Assembly (NCBI GenBank): GCA_024281135.1
Contig: JAMXLG010000160.1
Coordinates: 1 to 6,305, forward strand
Source of the DNA: Vulcanimicrobiia bacterium
Lineage (GTDB): Bacteria > Eremiobacterota > Eremiobacteria > Baltobacterales > Baltobacteraceae
Length of the DNA stretch: 6,305 nt
Direction: 5' to 3'
Shown: positions 1 to 5,455 of the stretch, in pieces
Layout: each line of letters starts with the position of its first letter
Position numbering within the stretch: the stretch's first letter is position 1
Notes under the pieces: model-generated
What the model was told of the DNA's origin: nothing
The model's input: the letters and a program-made list of their open reading frames with translations, nothing else
Database searches by the model: none
Made by a program: the position numbers and the translations under genes

Positions 1-203
1 GTGCTGTGCGCGTGATGCGGATACGGCTTCTTCCCCGGAGGTATACGAAGAAGTTCGACGTCGAACGGGTGACGCTTCATGAAATCGGTCGAGTTGGGAT
101 CGCGACCGAGCGCCTCCGAGATCTGCCTGCCGTACCCTTCGAACGTTCCTTTTGGAGAACGCCAGCTTAGCTCTTCGACCTCATTGACGTTGACTTTCTT
201 CAT
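1..203 (-). CDS. Cupin-domain protein, N-terminal part (runs off left edge)
   Basis: The reading frame opens at an ATG (201-203) and stays open to the left edge, giving 67 residues and an incomplete codon. It begins MKKVNVNEVEELSW and ends PPGKKPYPHHAHS. The G-x5-H-x-H pattern at the end is the start of cupin motif 1, which supplies metal-binding histidines in the conserved beta-barrel; the matching Glu and motif 2 lie outside the window. The hydrophobic 'VELLRIPPGK' strand just before it fits the small single-domain cupins. The substrate cannot be told from this fragment. No good Shine-Dalgarno precedes the ATG, but a small ORF ends 10 bases upstream, so translation may be coupled to it. No signal peptide is visible, so the protein is probably cytoplasmic. 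The family call is fairly sure; the function is open. Confidence 0.83.
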   Translation of the reverse strand, partial: MKKVNVNEVEELSWRSPKGTFEGYGRQISEALGRDPNSTDFMKRHPFDVELLRIPPGKKPYPHHAHS

Positions 204-213
204 CTACGCGCAG

Positions 214-399
214 TTAGGCGTAGACGTCGATGTTCCGCCCGATTCCGATGGAGCGTAGATACTGCCGAATTTCCGGCGACTCTTTCGGCGTCTTGACGAT
301 TTGGCGCAACGATTCGGTGCGCGACGCGATAACCGACAGCACCTGGCGGTACTGCGAGATCGCCCACGTGACGGAGACCGAGAGGGGGAGAACGCTCAC
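214..399 (-). CDS. Small hypothetical protein, 61 aa, upstream of the cupin gene
   Basis: I do not recognise this product. The frame starts at a GTG (397-399) and ends with TAA 10 bases before the cupin ATG. The protein begins [19 protein letters not shown] and ends [13 protein letters not shown]. Support for a real gene is indirect: codon third positions are strongly G/C like those of the clear genes here, it is co-directional with and close to the cupin gene, and the competing plus-strand frame shows no family resemblance in this stretch. Against it are the lack of a clear Shine-Dalgarno, a non-ATG start and the absence of a recognisable domain. An in-frame TGA lies six codons upstream of the GTG, so the gene cannot extend much further. 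It could also be the remnant of a longer gene. Confidence 0.42.
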   Translation of the reverse strand: MSVLPLSVSVTWAISQYRQVLSVIASRTESLRQIVKTPKESPEIRQYLRSIGIGRNIDVYA

Positions 400-434
400 C
401 TCGATACCATCGGCCGTTCAGGGAGGGAGTCTTA

Positions 435-464
435 ATGAAGGACCGAGACAAGCTGGCGGGCTAG
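435..464 (+). CDS. Nine-codon upstream ORF with a strong Shine-Dalgarno (possible leader peptide)
   Basis: The ATG at 435 is preceded by GGGAGGGAG (421-429), the best ribosome-binding sequence near the start of the BNR gene. The ORF encodes MKDRDKLAG and stops at TAG 462-464, eight bases before the ATG of the BNR protein, in a different frame. It may be a short leader that feeds ribosomes to the downstream start by reinitiation. It could also be chance, or a sign that the true start or frame of the downstream gene differs from the one chosen. Confidence 0.22.
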   Translation: MKDRDKLAG

Positions 465-472
465 TCGACGGT

Positions 473-1588
473 ATGAGCAGCGTACGGGTACTCGTGGGCA
501 CGCGCAAAGGCGCGTTCATTCTCAGCTCCGACGCGAAGCGCCAGACGTGGAGCGTTGAGGGACCACACTTTCCCGGTTGGGAGATCTACCACGTCAAGGG
601 ATCACCCGCCGATCCAAACCGCATCTATGCATCGCAGACGAGCACATGGTTCGGTCAAGTGATGCAGCGCTCCGACGACGCCGGAAAGACGTGGCAGACC
701 GTCGGCAATGAATTCAAATACGACGGCGTACCGGGAACGCATCAATGGTATGACGGCACGCCGCACCCATGGGAATTTGCCCGCGTGTGGCACCTCGAGC
801 CCTCGCTCAACGATCCCGACACCGTGTATGCCGGAATCGAAGACGCGGCGCTCTTTAAATCGACCGACGGCGGAACGACGTGGAATGAACTTTCGGGCTT
901 GCGCACGCACAGCACCGGATCGTCATGGCAACCCGGCGCGGGTGGGATGTGCTTGCACACCATCATTCTCGATCCGTCGAATGAACAACGAATCTACACC
1001 GCAATCTCCGCCGCAGGCGCGTTTCGATCCGATGACGGCGGGACGACGTGGAAGCCGATCAATCGCGGATTGCAATCGCAATTCATCCCCGATCCCGACG
1101 CCGAAGTCGGACACTGCGTGCATCGCATTGCGATGCATCCGTCGCGTCCTCAAACGCTCTTCATGCAGAAACATTGGGACGTTATGCGGAGCGACGACTC
1201 GGGCGATTCGTGGCGCGAGATCAGCGGCAATCTTCCGACGGATTTCGGATTCCCGATCGACGTGCACACGCACGACCCGGAGACGATCTACGTCGTGCCG
1301 ATCACGAGTGACTCGCACCACTTTCCACCCGATGGAAAACTGCGGGTGTATCGCAGCCGCACCGGCGGCGACGAATGGGAACCGCTCACCAAGGGTTTGC
1401 CACAGGAAAACTGCTACGTGAACGTGCTGCGTGACGCGATGGCTGTCGACAAACTCGATGAATGCGGCGTCTATTTTGGAACGACGGGCGGCGCAGTCTA
1501 CATGTCACCCGACGGTGGTGATACGTGGAAAGCAATCGTACGCGACTTACCCGCGGTGCTTTCGGTCGAAGTTCAGACGCTGTCGTGA
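473..1588 (+). CDS. BNR/Asp-box repeat beta-propeller protein (exo-alpha-sialidase-like), 371 aa
   Basis: The protein is a predicted beta-propeller of the sialidase/VPS10-like 'BNR repeat' type. Asp-box motifs (S-x-D-x-G-x-T-W) occur at about residues 66-74 (RSDDAGKTW), 129-137 (KSTDGGTTW), 185-193 (RSDDGGTTW), 239-247 (RSDDSGDSW) and 344-352 (MSPDGGDTW), with a degenerate copy at 294-302 (RSRTGGDEW). The N-terminus, [12 protein letters not shown] followed by [20 protein letters not shown], is characteristic of a widespread family annotated as sialidase or glycosyl hydrolase. I see no convincing sialidase catalytic set, so enzymatic activity is not shown; Asp boxes are structural. No signal peptide is present, so it is probably cytoplasmic. 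The ATG at 473 was chosen because family-like sequence begins there and the in-frame extension upstream looks non-coding. Its own ribosome site (GGCGGG, 455-460) is weak. Its stop overlaps the MoaD-like start, indicating co-translation. Confidence 0.9.
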   Translation: MSSVRVLVGTRKGAFILSSDAKRQTWSVEGPHFPGWEIYHVKGSPADPNRIYASQTSTWFGQVMQRSDDAGKTWQTVGNEFKYDGVPGTHQWYDGTPHPWEFARVWHLEPSLNDPDTVYAGIEDAALFKSTDGGTTWNELSGLRTHSTGSSWQPGAGGMCLHTIILDPSNEQRIYTAISAAGAFRSDDGGTTWKPINRGLQSQFIPDPDAEVGHCVHRIAMHPSRPQTLFMQKHWDVMRSDDSGDSWREISGNLPTDFGFPIDVHTHDPETIYVVPITSDSHHFPPDGKLRVYRSRTGGDEWEPLTKGLPQENCYVNVLRDAMAVDKLDECGVYFGTTGGAVYMSPDGGDTWKAIVRDLPAVLSVEVQTLS

Positions 1589-1878
1589 TCCGCGTCGTGC
1601 TTCCGCCGAATTTACGCGCACTCGCGAGTGTTAACGGCGAAATCACTATCGCAGCGGAACAGCCAACCGCCGGAAGCGTGATCGACGCGATAGAAGCTGA
1701 ATATCCGATGCTGCGTGGAACGATCCGCGATCATTACACGCAGCGCCGCCGTTCCCACGTGCGTTTCTTCGCATGCGAACGCGATCTATCGCACGAGGCG
1801 TTGGATGCGCCACTTCCCGACGCCGTTGCATCAGGAAGCGAACCGTTGTTGATTGTGGGAGCGATTGCCGGCGGTTAG
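1585..1878 (+). CDS. MoaD/ThiS-like ubiquitin-fold sulfur carrier, 97 aa
   Basis: Members of this family carry sulfur as a C-terminal Gly-Gly thiocarboxylate after adenylation by an E1-like enzyme (MoeB/ThiF), for molybdopterin, thiamine or other pathways. Here the length (97 aa), the opening beta-strand ([13 protein letters not shown]), the helix around [18 protein letters not shown], the RFFACERDL strand and the C-terminus [10 protein letters not shown] fit the MoaD/ThiS fold and its required terminal GG. The start is a GTG at 1585 that overlaps the TGA of the BNR gene (GTGA), so the two are probably translationally coupled. No molybdopterin or thiamine genes are nearby, so the pathway cannot be assigned. 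The pairing with a BNR protein points instead to a dedicated role for the two together, which is inference. The TAG stop overlaps the stop codon of the convergent M56 gene. Confidence 0.85.
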   Translation: MIRVVLPPNLRALASVNGEITIAAEQPTAGSVIDAIEAEYPMLRGTIRDHYTQRRRSHVRFFACERDLSHEALDAPLPDAVASGSEPLLIVGAIAGG

Positions 1879-3122
1879 GGATTAGGAGCAAACTCCGCGC
1901 GGAAAACGTACGTGCCTTGCACCGGCCGGCAGTCGCGCACTGCCGGAATGTACCGGCTGTGTGTCGCAGCGTCAACAGCTGCGGTGTCCGCGCGCCAATC
2001 GCCGCTTGATTGTAAGAGTTTGACGTACGGCACGGCTCCGCCGGGAGCAACCGCGACGCGCAAGAGCACGGGACGCTTCGGATGCGCGCCTTCCGGATAA
2101 TCGGGCGGAGCGGCGTACGCGACTTGCACGTCCGTGTTGGGTTTCGTGCACGATACCGCCACGACGTTTGATGCGCTCGCCGTTCCCGGCGTGTTCGAAG
2201 CGGCGAACACCGGAGCGAGCGACTCCAGCACAAGGGCAGCGATAACAAAAACGGCGACGGCGCTTCCGACCGCGTACCAGTTCACTTCGTACCTGCGAAC
2301 GACGTGTTCGCTGACTAGACGTTCGATACGATGCACGAGCGCGCGACGCGACCCGAAGACGCTCGGTGAAACGAGGGGAGCGCGTGGATCCGTAATCGCT
2401 CGCGCGACCGTAGCGAGGCACGCGGCGTAGTCAACGACTTCGCCCGTCTTTGCAACCGCTGCATCGTCGCACGCGGCTTCGCGTTCCCTGACGAGATGAC
2501 TGCCGATCACATAGACGCAAGGATTGAAGAAAAGTGCAGCCTCAATCGCTCGCTGCAGCAGATTCAGTGTGATATCGCCCCGCACGATATGCGCGCGCTC
2601 GTGCGCCAAGATCAGCGAAAGTTGATGTGGAGATAGCCGTTCGAGAATTGCTGCCGGCACGATCACGACAGGAGCGATCATGCCTGTGGCGATCGGCGCA
2701 TGCACCAAGTCCGAGACGAACACGTCGTCGTAACCGCCCAGCCGAACCGCGCGACGACGAATGCGAGTGATAAGGATCGAACTCGCGGCTAAGCGGCCAA
2801 GCGCAAGCGCAGCGCCGCTTGACCAGAAGATCGATGCTGCGGTCATGAACGGTGCGGCGCGACCGGCAAACGTTGTTGCTGCGATCGGCGTGAAGCGTAT
2901 CGTTCCTGGACGCGCTGAACCGAGTGCACCATCGAAGGAAGGCCAATGCAGCGGCCAGATCGTGGAGAGAACCGGAACGATGGCGATTGCAAGCAACGCG
3001 ACAAACCATATTGCATATCGCGTTGACGCGCTTTCTCGCGCGAAGAGGCGAGCCGAGGCATAGGCGATTGCAACGAAGATCGGGCCCTGCCAAAGACCAT
3101 TTGCGAGAATCGAAACGATCAT
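1875..3122 (-). CDS. BlaR1-like M56-family membrane metallopeptidase with C-terminal TonB-like domain, 415 aa
   Basis: This is the likely signal-transducing partner of the BlaI-type repressor encoded just upstream. Hydrophobic segments lie at about residues 4-28, 36-56 and 90-118, followed by a cytoplasmic zinc-protease domain. That domain carries HERAH at 174-178 (the HExxH zinc motif) and REREAACDD at 212-220, which supplies the third zinc-ligand Glu. A further membrane segment sits at about 283-306. In classical BlaR1/MecR1 an extracellular penicillin-binding domain follows. Here the roughly 110-residue tail is instead TonB-like ([19 protein letters not shown] to GTYVFRAEF, about 338-411), with Cys325 and Cys398 that could form a disulfide. 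The signal sensed is therefore unknown and probably not a beta-lactam. In the family, protease activation leads to repressor removal. The ATG overlaps the repressor's TGA (ATGA), and the stop overlaps that of the MoaD-like gene. Confidence 0.9.
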   Translation of the reverse strand: MIVSILANGLWQGPIFVAIAYASARLFARESASTRYAIWFVALLAIAIVPVLSTIWPLHWPSFDGALGSARPGTIRFTPIAATTFAGRAAPFMTAASIFWSSGAALALGRLAASSILITRIRRRAVRLGGYDDVFVSDLVHAPIATGMIAPVVIVPAAILERLSPHQLSLILAHERAHIVRGDITLNLLQRAIEAALFFNPCVYVIGSHLVREREAACDDAAVAKTGEVVDYAACLATVARAITDPRAPLVSPSVFGSRRALVHRIERLVSEHVVRRYEVNWYAVGSAVAVFVIAALVLESLAPVFAASNTPGTASASNVVAVSCTKPNTDVQVAYAAPPDYPEGAHPKRPVLLRVAVAPGGAVPYVKLLQSSGDWRADTAAVDAATHSRYIPAVRDCRPVQGTYVFRAEFAPNP

Positions 3123-3505
3123 CGCCGGCCCTTCTTCCGTTTTGAAACCAGAGCTTCGATCTTCGCGAGTTCGTCTTTGTTCAGCGGCGTCTCGTCTAGG
3201 AGCGCGACGGCGAGCGCACCCGCAGAATTTCCGAAGAAACGTCCAAGCAAATGATCGATCGCCGAACGCGCCGCATCGCGACGTTCAATCAGTGAGCGAT
3301 AGACAAACGCGCGACCCTCTTCATCGTGCGCGATGTAGCCTTTTTGTTCCAACGTGCGCAGCGTCGTCAGCACCGTGCTGTACGCAAGCGGCGGCGGCTC
3401 GAGCCCCGCGAGAACGTCGGCAACCGTTCCGCGTCCTTCTCGCCATAAGACGTTCATCAATCGCAACTCGTGATCGGTAAGCGTAGCGGATTTCTTTCTC
3501 GGCAC
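3119..3505 (-). CDS. BlaI/MecI/CopY-family winged-helix repressor, 128 aa
   Basis: This is a DNA-binding repressor of the penicillinase-repressor type. The winged helix-turn-helix covers about residues 8-72: LTDHELRLMNVLW, the recognition-helix region AYSTVLTTLRTLEQKGYI (41-58), and the wing HDEEGRAFVYRSL. The C-terminal helices (about 73-120) would form the dimer interface. A Lys/Arg-rich tail (SKRKKGRR) ends the protein. Length matches the family. The start is a GTG (3503-3505) supported by GGAG five bases upstream on the minus strand. It lies directly upstream of, and overlaps, the M56 gene, the standard blaI-blaR1-type arrangement. Two palindromes in its promoter region make autorepression likely. 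BlaI relatives control beta-lactamases, copper genes and cell-envelope functions, so the regulon here must be judged from the operators; none of the usual beta-lactamase or copper targets is nearby. Confidence 0.93.
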   Translation of the reverse strand: MPRKKSATLTDHELRLMNVLWREGRGTVADVLAGLEPPPLAYSTVLTTLRTLEQKGYIAHDEEGRAFVYRSLIERRDAARSAIDHLLGRFFGNSAGALAVALLDETPLNKDELAKIEALVSKRKKGRR

Positions 3506-3517
3506 GCCGGCTCCAAT

Positions 3518-3535
3518 CTATTAGATTTGTAATAG
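3518..3535. promoter_or_regulatory. Probable BlaI-type operator 1, over the repressor-gene transcription start
   Basis: CTATTA-gatttg-TAATAG is a perfect 6-bp inverted repeat. Its core ATTAGATTTGTAAT (3520-3533) differs by one base from operator 2. It lies just downstream of the predicted -10 box of the repressor promoter, where a bound dimer would block initiation. It resembles the A/T-rich dyads used by BlaI/MecI proteins but is not the textbook TACAnnTGTA core, so assignment to this repressor rests on position and duplication. Confidence 0.72.
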
Positions 3536-3536
3536 T

Positions 3537-3565
3537 ACCGTAGCATGCTCGGCGTTCCACGTCAA
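3537..3565 (-). promoter_or_regulatory. Predicted sigma70-type promoter of the repressor-M56 operon
   Basis: On the minus strand, TTGACG (plus-strand 3560-3565) and TACGGT (3537-3542) are separated by exactly 17 bases. The -35 is near consensus; the -10 keeps the first T, the A and the last T. Transcription would begin around 3530, giving a short leader of about 25 bases before the GTG start. Operator 2 overlaps the -35 box and operator 1 covers the start site, which supports both calls. Confidence 0.6.
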
Positions 3566-3579
3566 TTAGATTTCTAATA
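3564..3579. promoter_or_regulatory. Probable BlaI-type operator 2, overlapping the -35 box
   Basis: ATTAGA-tt-TCTAAT (3565-3578) is a perfect palindrome. Together with the following A it matches operator 1 at 14 of 15 positions, with centres 45 bp apart. It overlaps the -35 box of the minus-strand promoter. It also contains TAATAT (3575-3580), a good -10-like hexamer on the plus strand, so it could act on the divergent secreted-protein genes as well. Confidence 0.7.
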
Positions 3580-3637
3580 TCTGCGGCAACCGCTCACGGG
3601 GACTGCTGCGGCGGGGCGTCTAACTAGGCCGGGTCAC

Positions 3638-3644
3638 AGGAGGT
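3638..3644 (+). promoter_or_regulatory. Strong ribosome-binding site of the first secreted-protein gene
   Basis: AGGAGGT is a near-perfect Shine-Dalgarno located 12 bases before the first of two adjacent ATG codons (3657 and 3660). The spacing is rather long for the first ATG and longer still for the second, which favours the first. Confidence 0.75.
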
Positions 3645-3656
3645 CCACCTACCGTC

Positions 3657-4079
3657 ATGATGTCCCGCTATCGCGGAGCGCTTCTGATCGGCGCGTTCGC
3701 GTTGAACGTCGGTCTTGCAAGTTTACCGGCAAGTGCCGCACTCGATCTGGTCGTCGCCCAGCAGAGCAACGTTCCCAACAAACCATTTAGCGACTGCGAA
3801 ACGCGCGCGAAGAACGCCCTGACGAGCGTCATGCAAGACGCCAATGAAACAGGGAACGGTTCCGGCCAGTGGGTCGGCGTGCAACGCCTCGAGGGGTCCA
3901 TCGCCGCAACCGCGGTCGTTGAATGTCACCCCGACGGCGGCGGCTATCACGCCGGATTCACGTGCGCCGTTCAAGTTCCGCCGAACCCCGATACGGCAGA
4001 TGCACTCTGCACGAAATTAACGACCGCATTCAATGCAGCCACAGCGGGTGCGCTGACTGGTGGTGCCTCGTGGCATTAG
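3657..4079 (+). CDS. Secreted four-cysteine protein A, 140 aa (unknown function)
   Basis: I do not recognise this as a named family. The N-terminus (RYRGALLIGAFALNVGLA, then LPASA) is a clear Sec signal peptide with probable cleavage after ASA at about residue 27, so the mature protein of about 113 residues should be periplasmic or secreted. It contains four cysteines, at residues 47, 90, 103 and 118, consistent with two disulfides. A helical DCETRAKNAL segment comes first and a compact GYHAGFTCAVQVPPNPDTA region later. It is a paralogue of the next gene product: the three C-terminal cysteines have identical spacing and FTCAV is shared exactly. It is divergent from the BlaI-type repressor gene, with 151 bases between the starts that contain both operators, so regulation by that repressor is plausible. 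The downstream gene begins 10 bases before this stop, indicating coupling. Confidence 0.85.
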   Translation: MMSRYRGALLIGAFALNVGLASLPASAALDLVVAQQSNVPNKPFSDCETRAKNALTSVMQDANETGNGSGQWVGVQRLEGSIAATAVVECHPDGGGYHAGFTCAVQVPPNPDTADALCTKLTTAFNAATAGALTGGASWH

Positions 4080-4738
4080 TAAAACGACGCGCGATCTTCG
4101 CGCTTCTTCTTCTATTTGGGATCGTCGCGAGCGGTGCGGTTGCGCCGGCCGCAGTCGATCTCGCGACGGGCATTCGTTACGTCATTCCGACGGGCACGCT
4201 CGATGAGTGCGGCACGAAAGCGCAGGCGGCGCTCAACAAATATCTGCAGAGCCCCAAGGAATCGGCGCCGGGAAGCCACGAGTACGTTGCGACCGGACCC
4301 ATCGGGGGCACCGGGCAATCCGCCGGCGCCGCCTCCGGCACGGTGCATTGTTTTCCGTTAGGAAAAGGCTACGCGGTGACGTTCACATGCGCCGTTGAAA
4401 CACCGAACAACCCGTACGACGCGTCAAGCTTGTGCTTGGATCTTGCGCACAACTTCTCGGGTAAAGATGAGAAGCCGTTGCCGACGCCGACACCGGTCGT
4501 TGCTCCGAAAGGATGCAACACGCAAAGCCTCGCGGGCGATTGGCAATCGGATAGCGATTCAAGCCTCACGATGAAGATGGATCCGAGCGGCGGTATCGAG
4601 GCGAGCGACGGCGTCTCGGGTAACTGGGCGTTGAGCGGGCTCACCGCAACGCTTACCTACTACGGAAATCACACCGAGAAACTCTCATCCGACGGGAAAC
4701 ATCTAAGCGGGCAATACAACTTAACCCGCAAGTGCTAA
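4070..4738 (+). CDS. Secreted two-domain protein B, paralogue of A with an extra C-terminal domain, 222 aa
   Basis: Function is unknown. The start is probably the GTG at 4070, which puts a typical signal peptide (KRRAIFALLLLFGIVASGAV, cleavage near APAA, about residue 28) at the N-terminus. No other start codon fits nearby, and the open frame further upstream is only the shadow of gene A. Domain 1 (about 40-130) is homologous to protein A: ECGTKAQAAL matches DCETRAKNAL, and GYAVTFTCAVETPNNPYDA matches GYHAGFTCAVQVPPNPDTA. Its cysteines are at 47, 94, 107 and 122. A Pro/Thr linker (PLPTPTPVVAPKG, about 137-148) leads to domain 2 (149-222). That domain opens with Cys149 and SLAGDWQS, alternates beta-strand-like stretches, and ends in Cys222, the last residue. 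It resembles a small lipocalin-like barrel, though this is only a visual impression. A strong terminator follows directly. Confidence 0.8.
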   Translation: MALVKRRAIFALLLLFGIVASGAVAPAAVDLATGIRYVIPTGTLDECGTKAQAALNKYLQSPKESAPGSHEYVATGPIGGTGQSAGAASGTVHCFPLGKGYAVTFTCAVETPNNPYDASSLCLDLAHNFSGKDEKPLPTPTPVVAPKGCNTQSLAGDWQSDSDSSLTMKMDPSGGIEASDGVSGNWALSGLTATLTYYGNHTEKLSSDGKHLSGQYNLTRKC

Positions 4739-4740
4739 CG

Positions 4741-4770
4741 AAAAGCCCGCCGAATCCGGCGGGCTTTTTT
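4741..4770. terminator. Bidirectional Rho-independent terminator
   Basis: GCCCGCCG (4745-4752) and CGGCGGGC (4757-4764) form a perfect 8-bp GC stem around the loop AATC. The flanking AAAA (4741-4744) and TTTTTT (4765-4770) extend the stem and provide a U-tract for plus-strand transcripts; a shorter TTTT serves the minus strand. It begins 2 bases after the stop of protein B and lies just beyond the stop of the minus-strand glycine-zipper gene, so it can end both convergent units. Confidence 0.92.
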
Positions 4771-4771
4771 A

Positions 4772-5149
4772 TTATTGCTGCATACACGCGTTGAGGACGC
4801 TGTAGTAATAGTTCTGCTGTTTTTCTTGTTGTTGCTGCTGCTTTCTGCGTCTAGACTCACCGGCAACGAGTCCGAATGCCGCGCCGATAGCTGCGCCGGT
4901 TCCCGCGTCGCCGCCGGTCATTCCGCCGATCAGCGCACCGGCGCCCGCGCCGGCCGCGCCGCCGCGCAGCGCGGCGTTACCTTGCGACTGCGAGCCGCCG
5001 CTCCAACCTGATTGTTGCGCGGCAACGGCCGAACAGTAGTTGTAGTTATTTGTCGCAGCTTGCGGATGCGGCGGAGCAATCGTTTGCGCTTGCGCTTGCA
5101 TTGACACGACAGACACGATCATGACCAGCCAAGCGACTCGCGAGCGCAT
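4772..5149 (-). CDS. Glycine-zipper secreted protein, 125 aa
   Basis: This is a small exported protein of the YMGG/17-kDa-antigen-like glycine-zipper type. Such domains pack as membrane-associated helices, often at the outer membrane. Residues 1-22 form a signal peptide with a likely cut after AQA. There is no lipobox cysteine, so it is not an obvious lipoprotein. The glycine zipper spans about 62-97 (GGAAGAGAGALIGGMTGG, then GTGAAIGAAFGLVAG). It is followed by a basic and glutamine-rich stretch (RRRKQQQQQEKQQ, 100-112) and the end NYYYSVLNACMQQ, which matches the Tyr-rich, Cys-containing tail common in this family. Cys39 and Cys122 could pair. The ATG directly abuts the TAA of the HdeA-like gene with no bases between, so the two are co-transcribed and probably coupled. 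AAGG nine bases before the ATG may serve as ribosome site. Its precise role is unknown. Confidence 0.85.
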   Translation of the reverse strand: MRSRVAWLVMIVSVVSMQAQAQTIAPPHPQAATNNYNYCSAVAAQQSGWSGGSQSQGNAALRGGAAGAGAGALIGGMTGGDAGTGAAIGAAFGLVAGESRRRKQQQQQEKQQNYYYSVLNACMQQ

Positions 5150-5455
5150 TTAGAATGCCTTGAGATTAATGCGCGACATCGCGGAAAGAATCGTCTCGCT
5201 TTCATTTGCGTCGCACTCCTTCATGAGTGCGGCCGTCGCATTCTTCAAAACGCCGGTTTTAAACGTCGTGGCGTTCGCTTTTGCTGCCGCATATCCCCAA
5301 TAAAACATCACAACGGCGGAGCGATCGAGCGGCGAAGCATCTCGAAGATCTTTGCAGGTCAGCTTCGTGATGTCGAATTGCGCGGCGGGCGGCGCTTCCG
5401 GTGCCGGCGTCACGGCGCCTAAGAGCACGAGCGCAAAGATCAGGGCCGGCCTCAT
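5150..5455 (-). CDS. HdeA/HdeB-like periplasmic protein, 101 aa
   Basis: HdeA and HdeB are small periplasmic chaperones that protect proteins at low pH in enterobacteria. Relatives in other phyla share the fold, but their function is mostly untested. Here a signal peptide (about 1-16, RPALIFALVLLGAV) precedes a Pro/Ala-rich spacer and the domain at about 30-95. The domain shows LTCKDLRDASPLDRSAVVMF, then YWGYAAAK, then KECDANESETILSAM. The two cysteines (34 and 81) are 47 residues apart, closely matching the conserved HdeA disulfide pair, and the W-GY motif is also typical. The ATG overlaps the TGA of the GH130 gene (ATGA), and the stop abuts the glycine-zipper start, placing it in the middle of a three-gene operon. 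Acid-stress chaperone activity is inference from the family; a structural or surface role is equally possible. Confidence 0.82.
   Translation of the reverse strand: MRPALIFALVLLGAVTPAPEAPPAAQFDITKLTCKDLRDASPLDRSAVVMFYWGYAAAKANATTFKTGVLKNATAALMKECDANESETILSAMSRINLKAF

Noticed and set aside
204..223. Inverted repeat CTACGC/GCGTAG just upstream of the cupin ATG
   Set aside because: A 6-bp stem with an 8-base loop is too weak to claim as a regulatory hairpin without conservation.
230..472. In-frame N-terminal extension of the BNR protein by 81 residues
   Set aside because: The translated extension shows no family resemblance, while typical family sequence begins right at the ATG at 473. The stretch is better explained by a minus-strand coding frame and promoter DNA.
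708..1421. Long Arg-rich open frame inside the BNR gene
   Set aside because: Its composition is that of an out-of-frame shadow in GC-rich DNA, and the BNR frame has clear motifs throughout.
473..1588. Genuine sialidase enzyme
   Set aside because: Only the structural Asp boxes are seen; I could not find the arginine triad and Tyr/Glu catalytic set expected of true sialidases, and there is no export signal.
1926..1946. Perfect 7-bp hairpin CCGGCAG/CTGCCGG shortly after the MoaD-like gene as its terminator
   Set aside because: No T-tract follows on either strand and it lies inside the M56 coding region, so a GC-rich coincidence is more likely.
1646..2421. Long Arg/Ser-rich minus-strand frames overlapping the MoaD-like and M56 genes
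   Set aside because: They are low-complexity shadows of the M56 gene and the complement of the MoaD-like gene, with no recognisable domain.
3923..4069. Longer N-terminus for secreted protein B
   Set aside because: This stretch overlaps protein A in another frame and would bury the signal peptide inside the protein; the GTG at 4070 gives a proper signal sequence.
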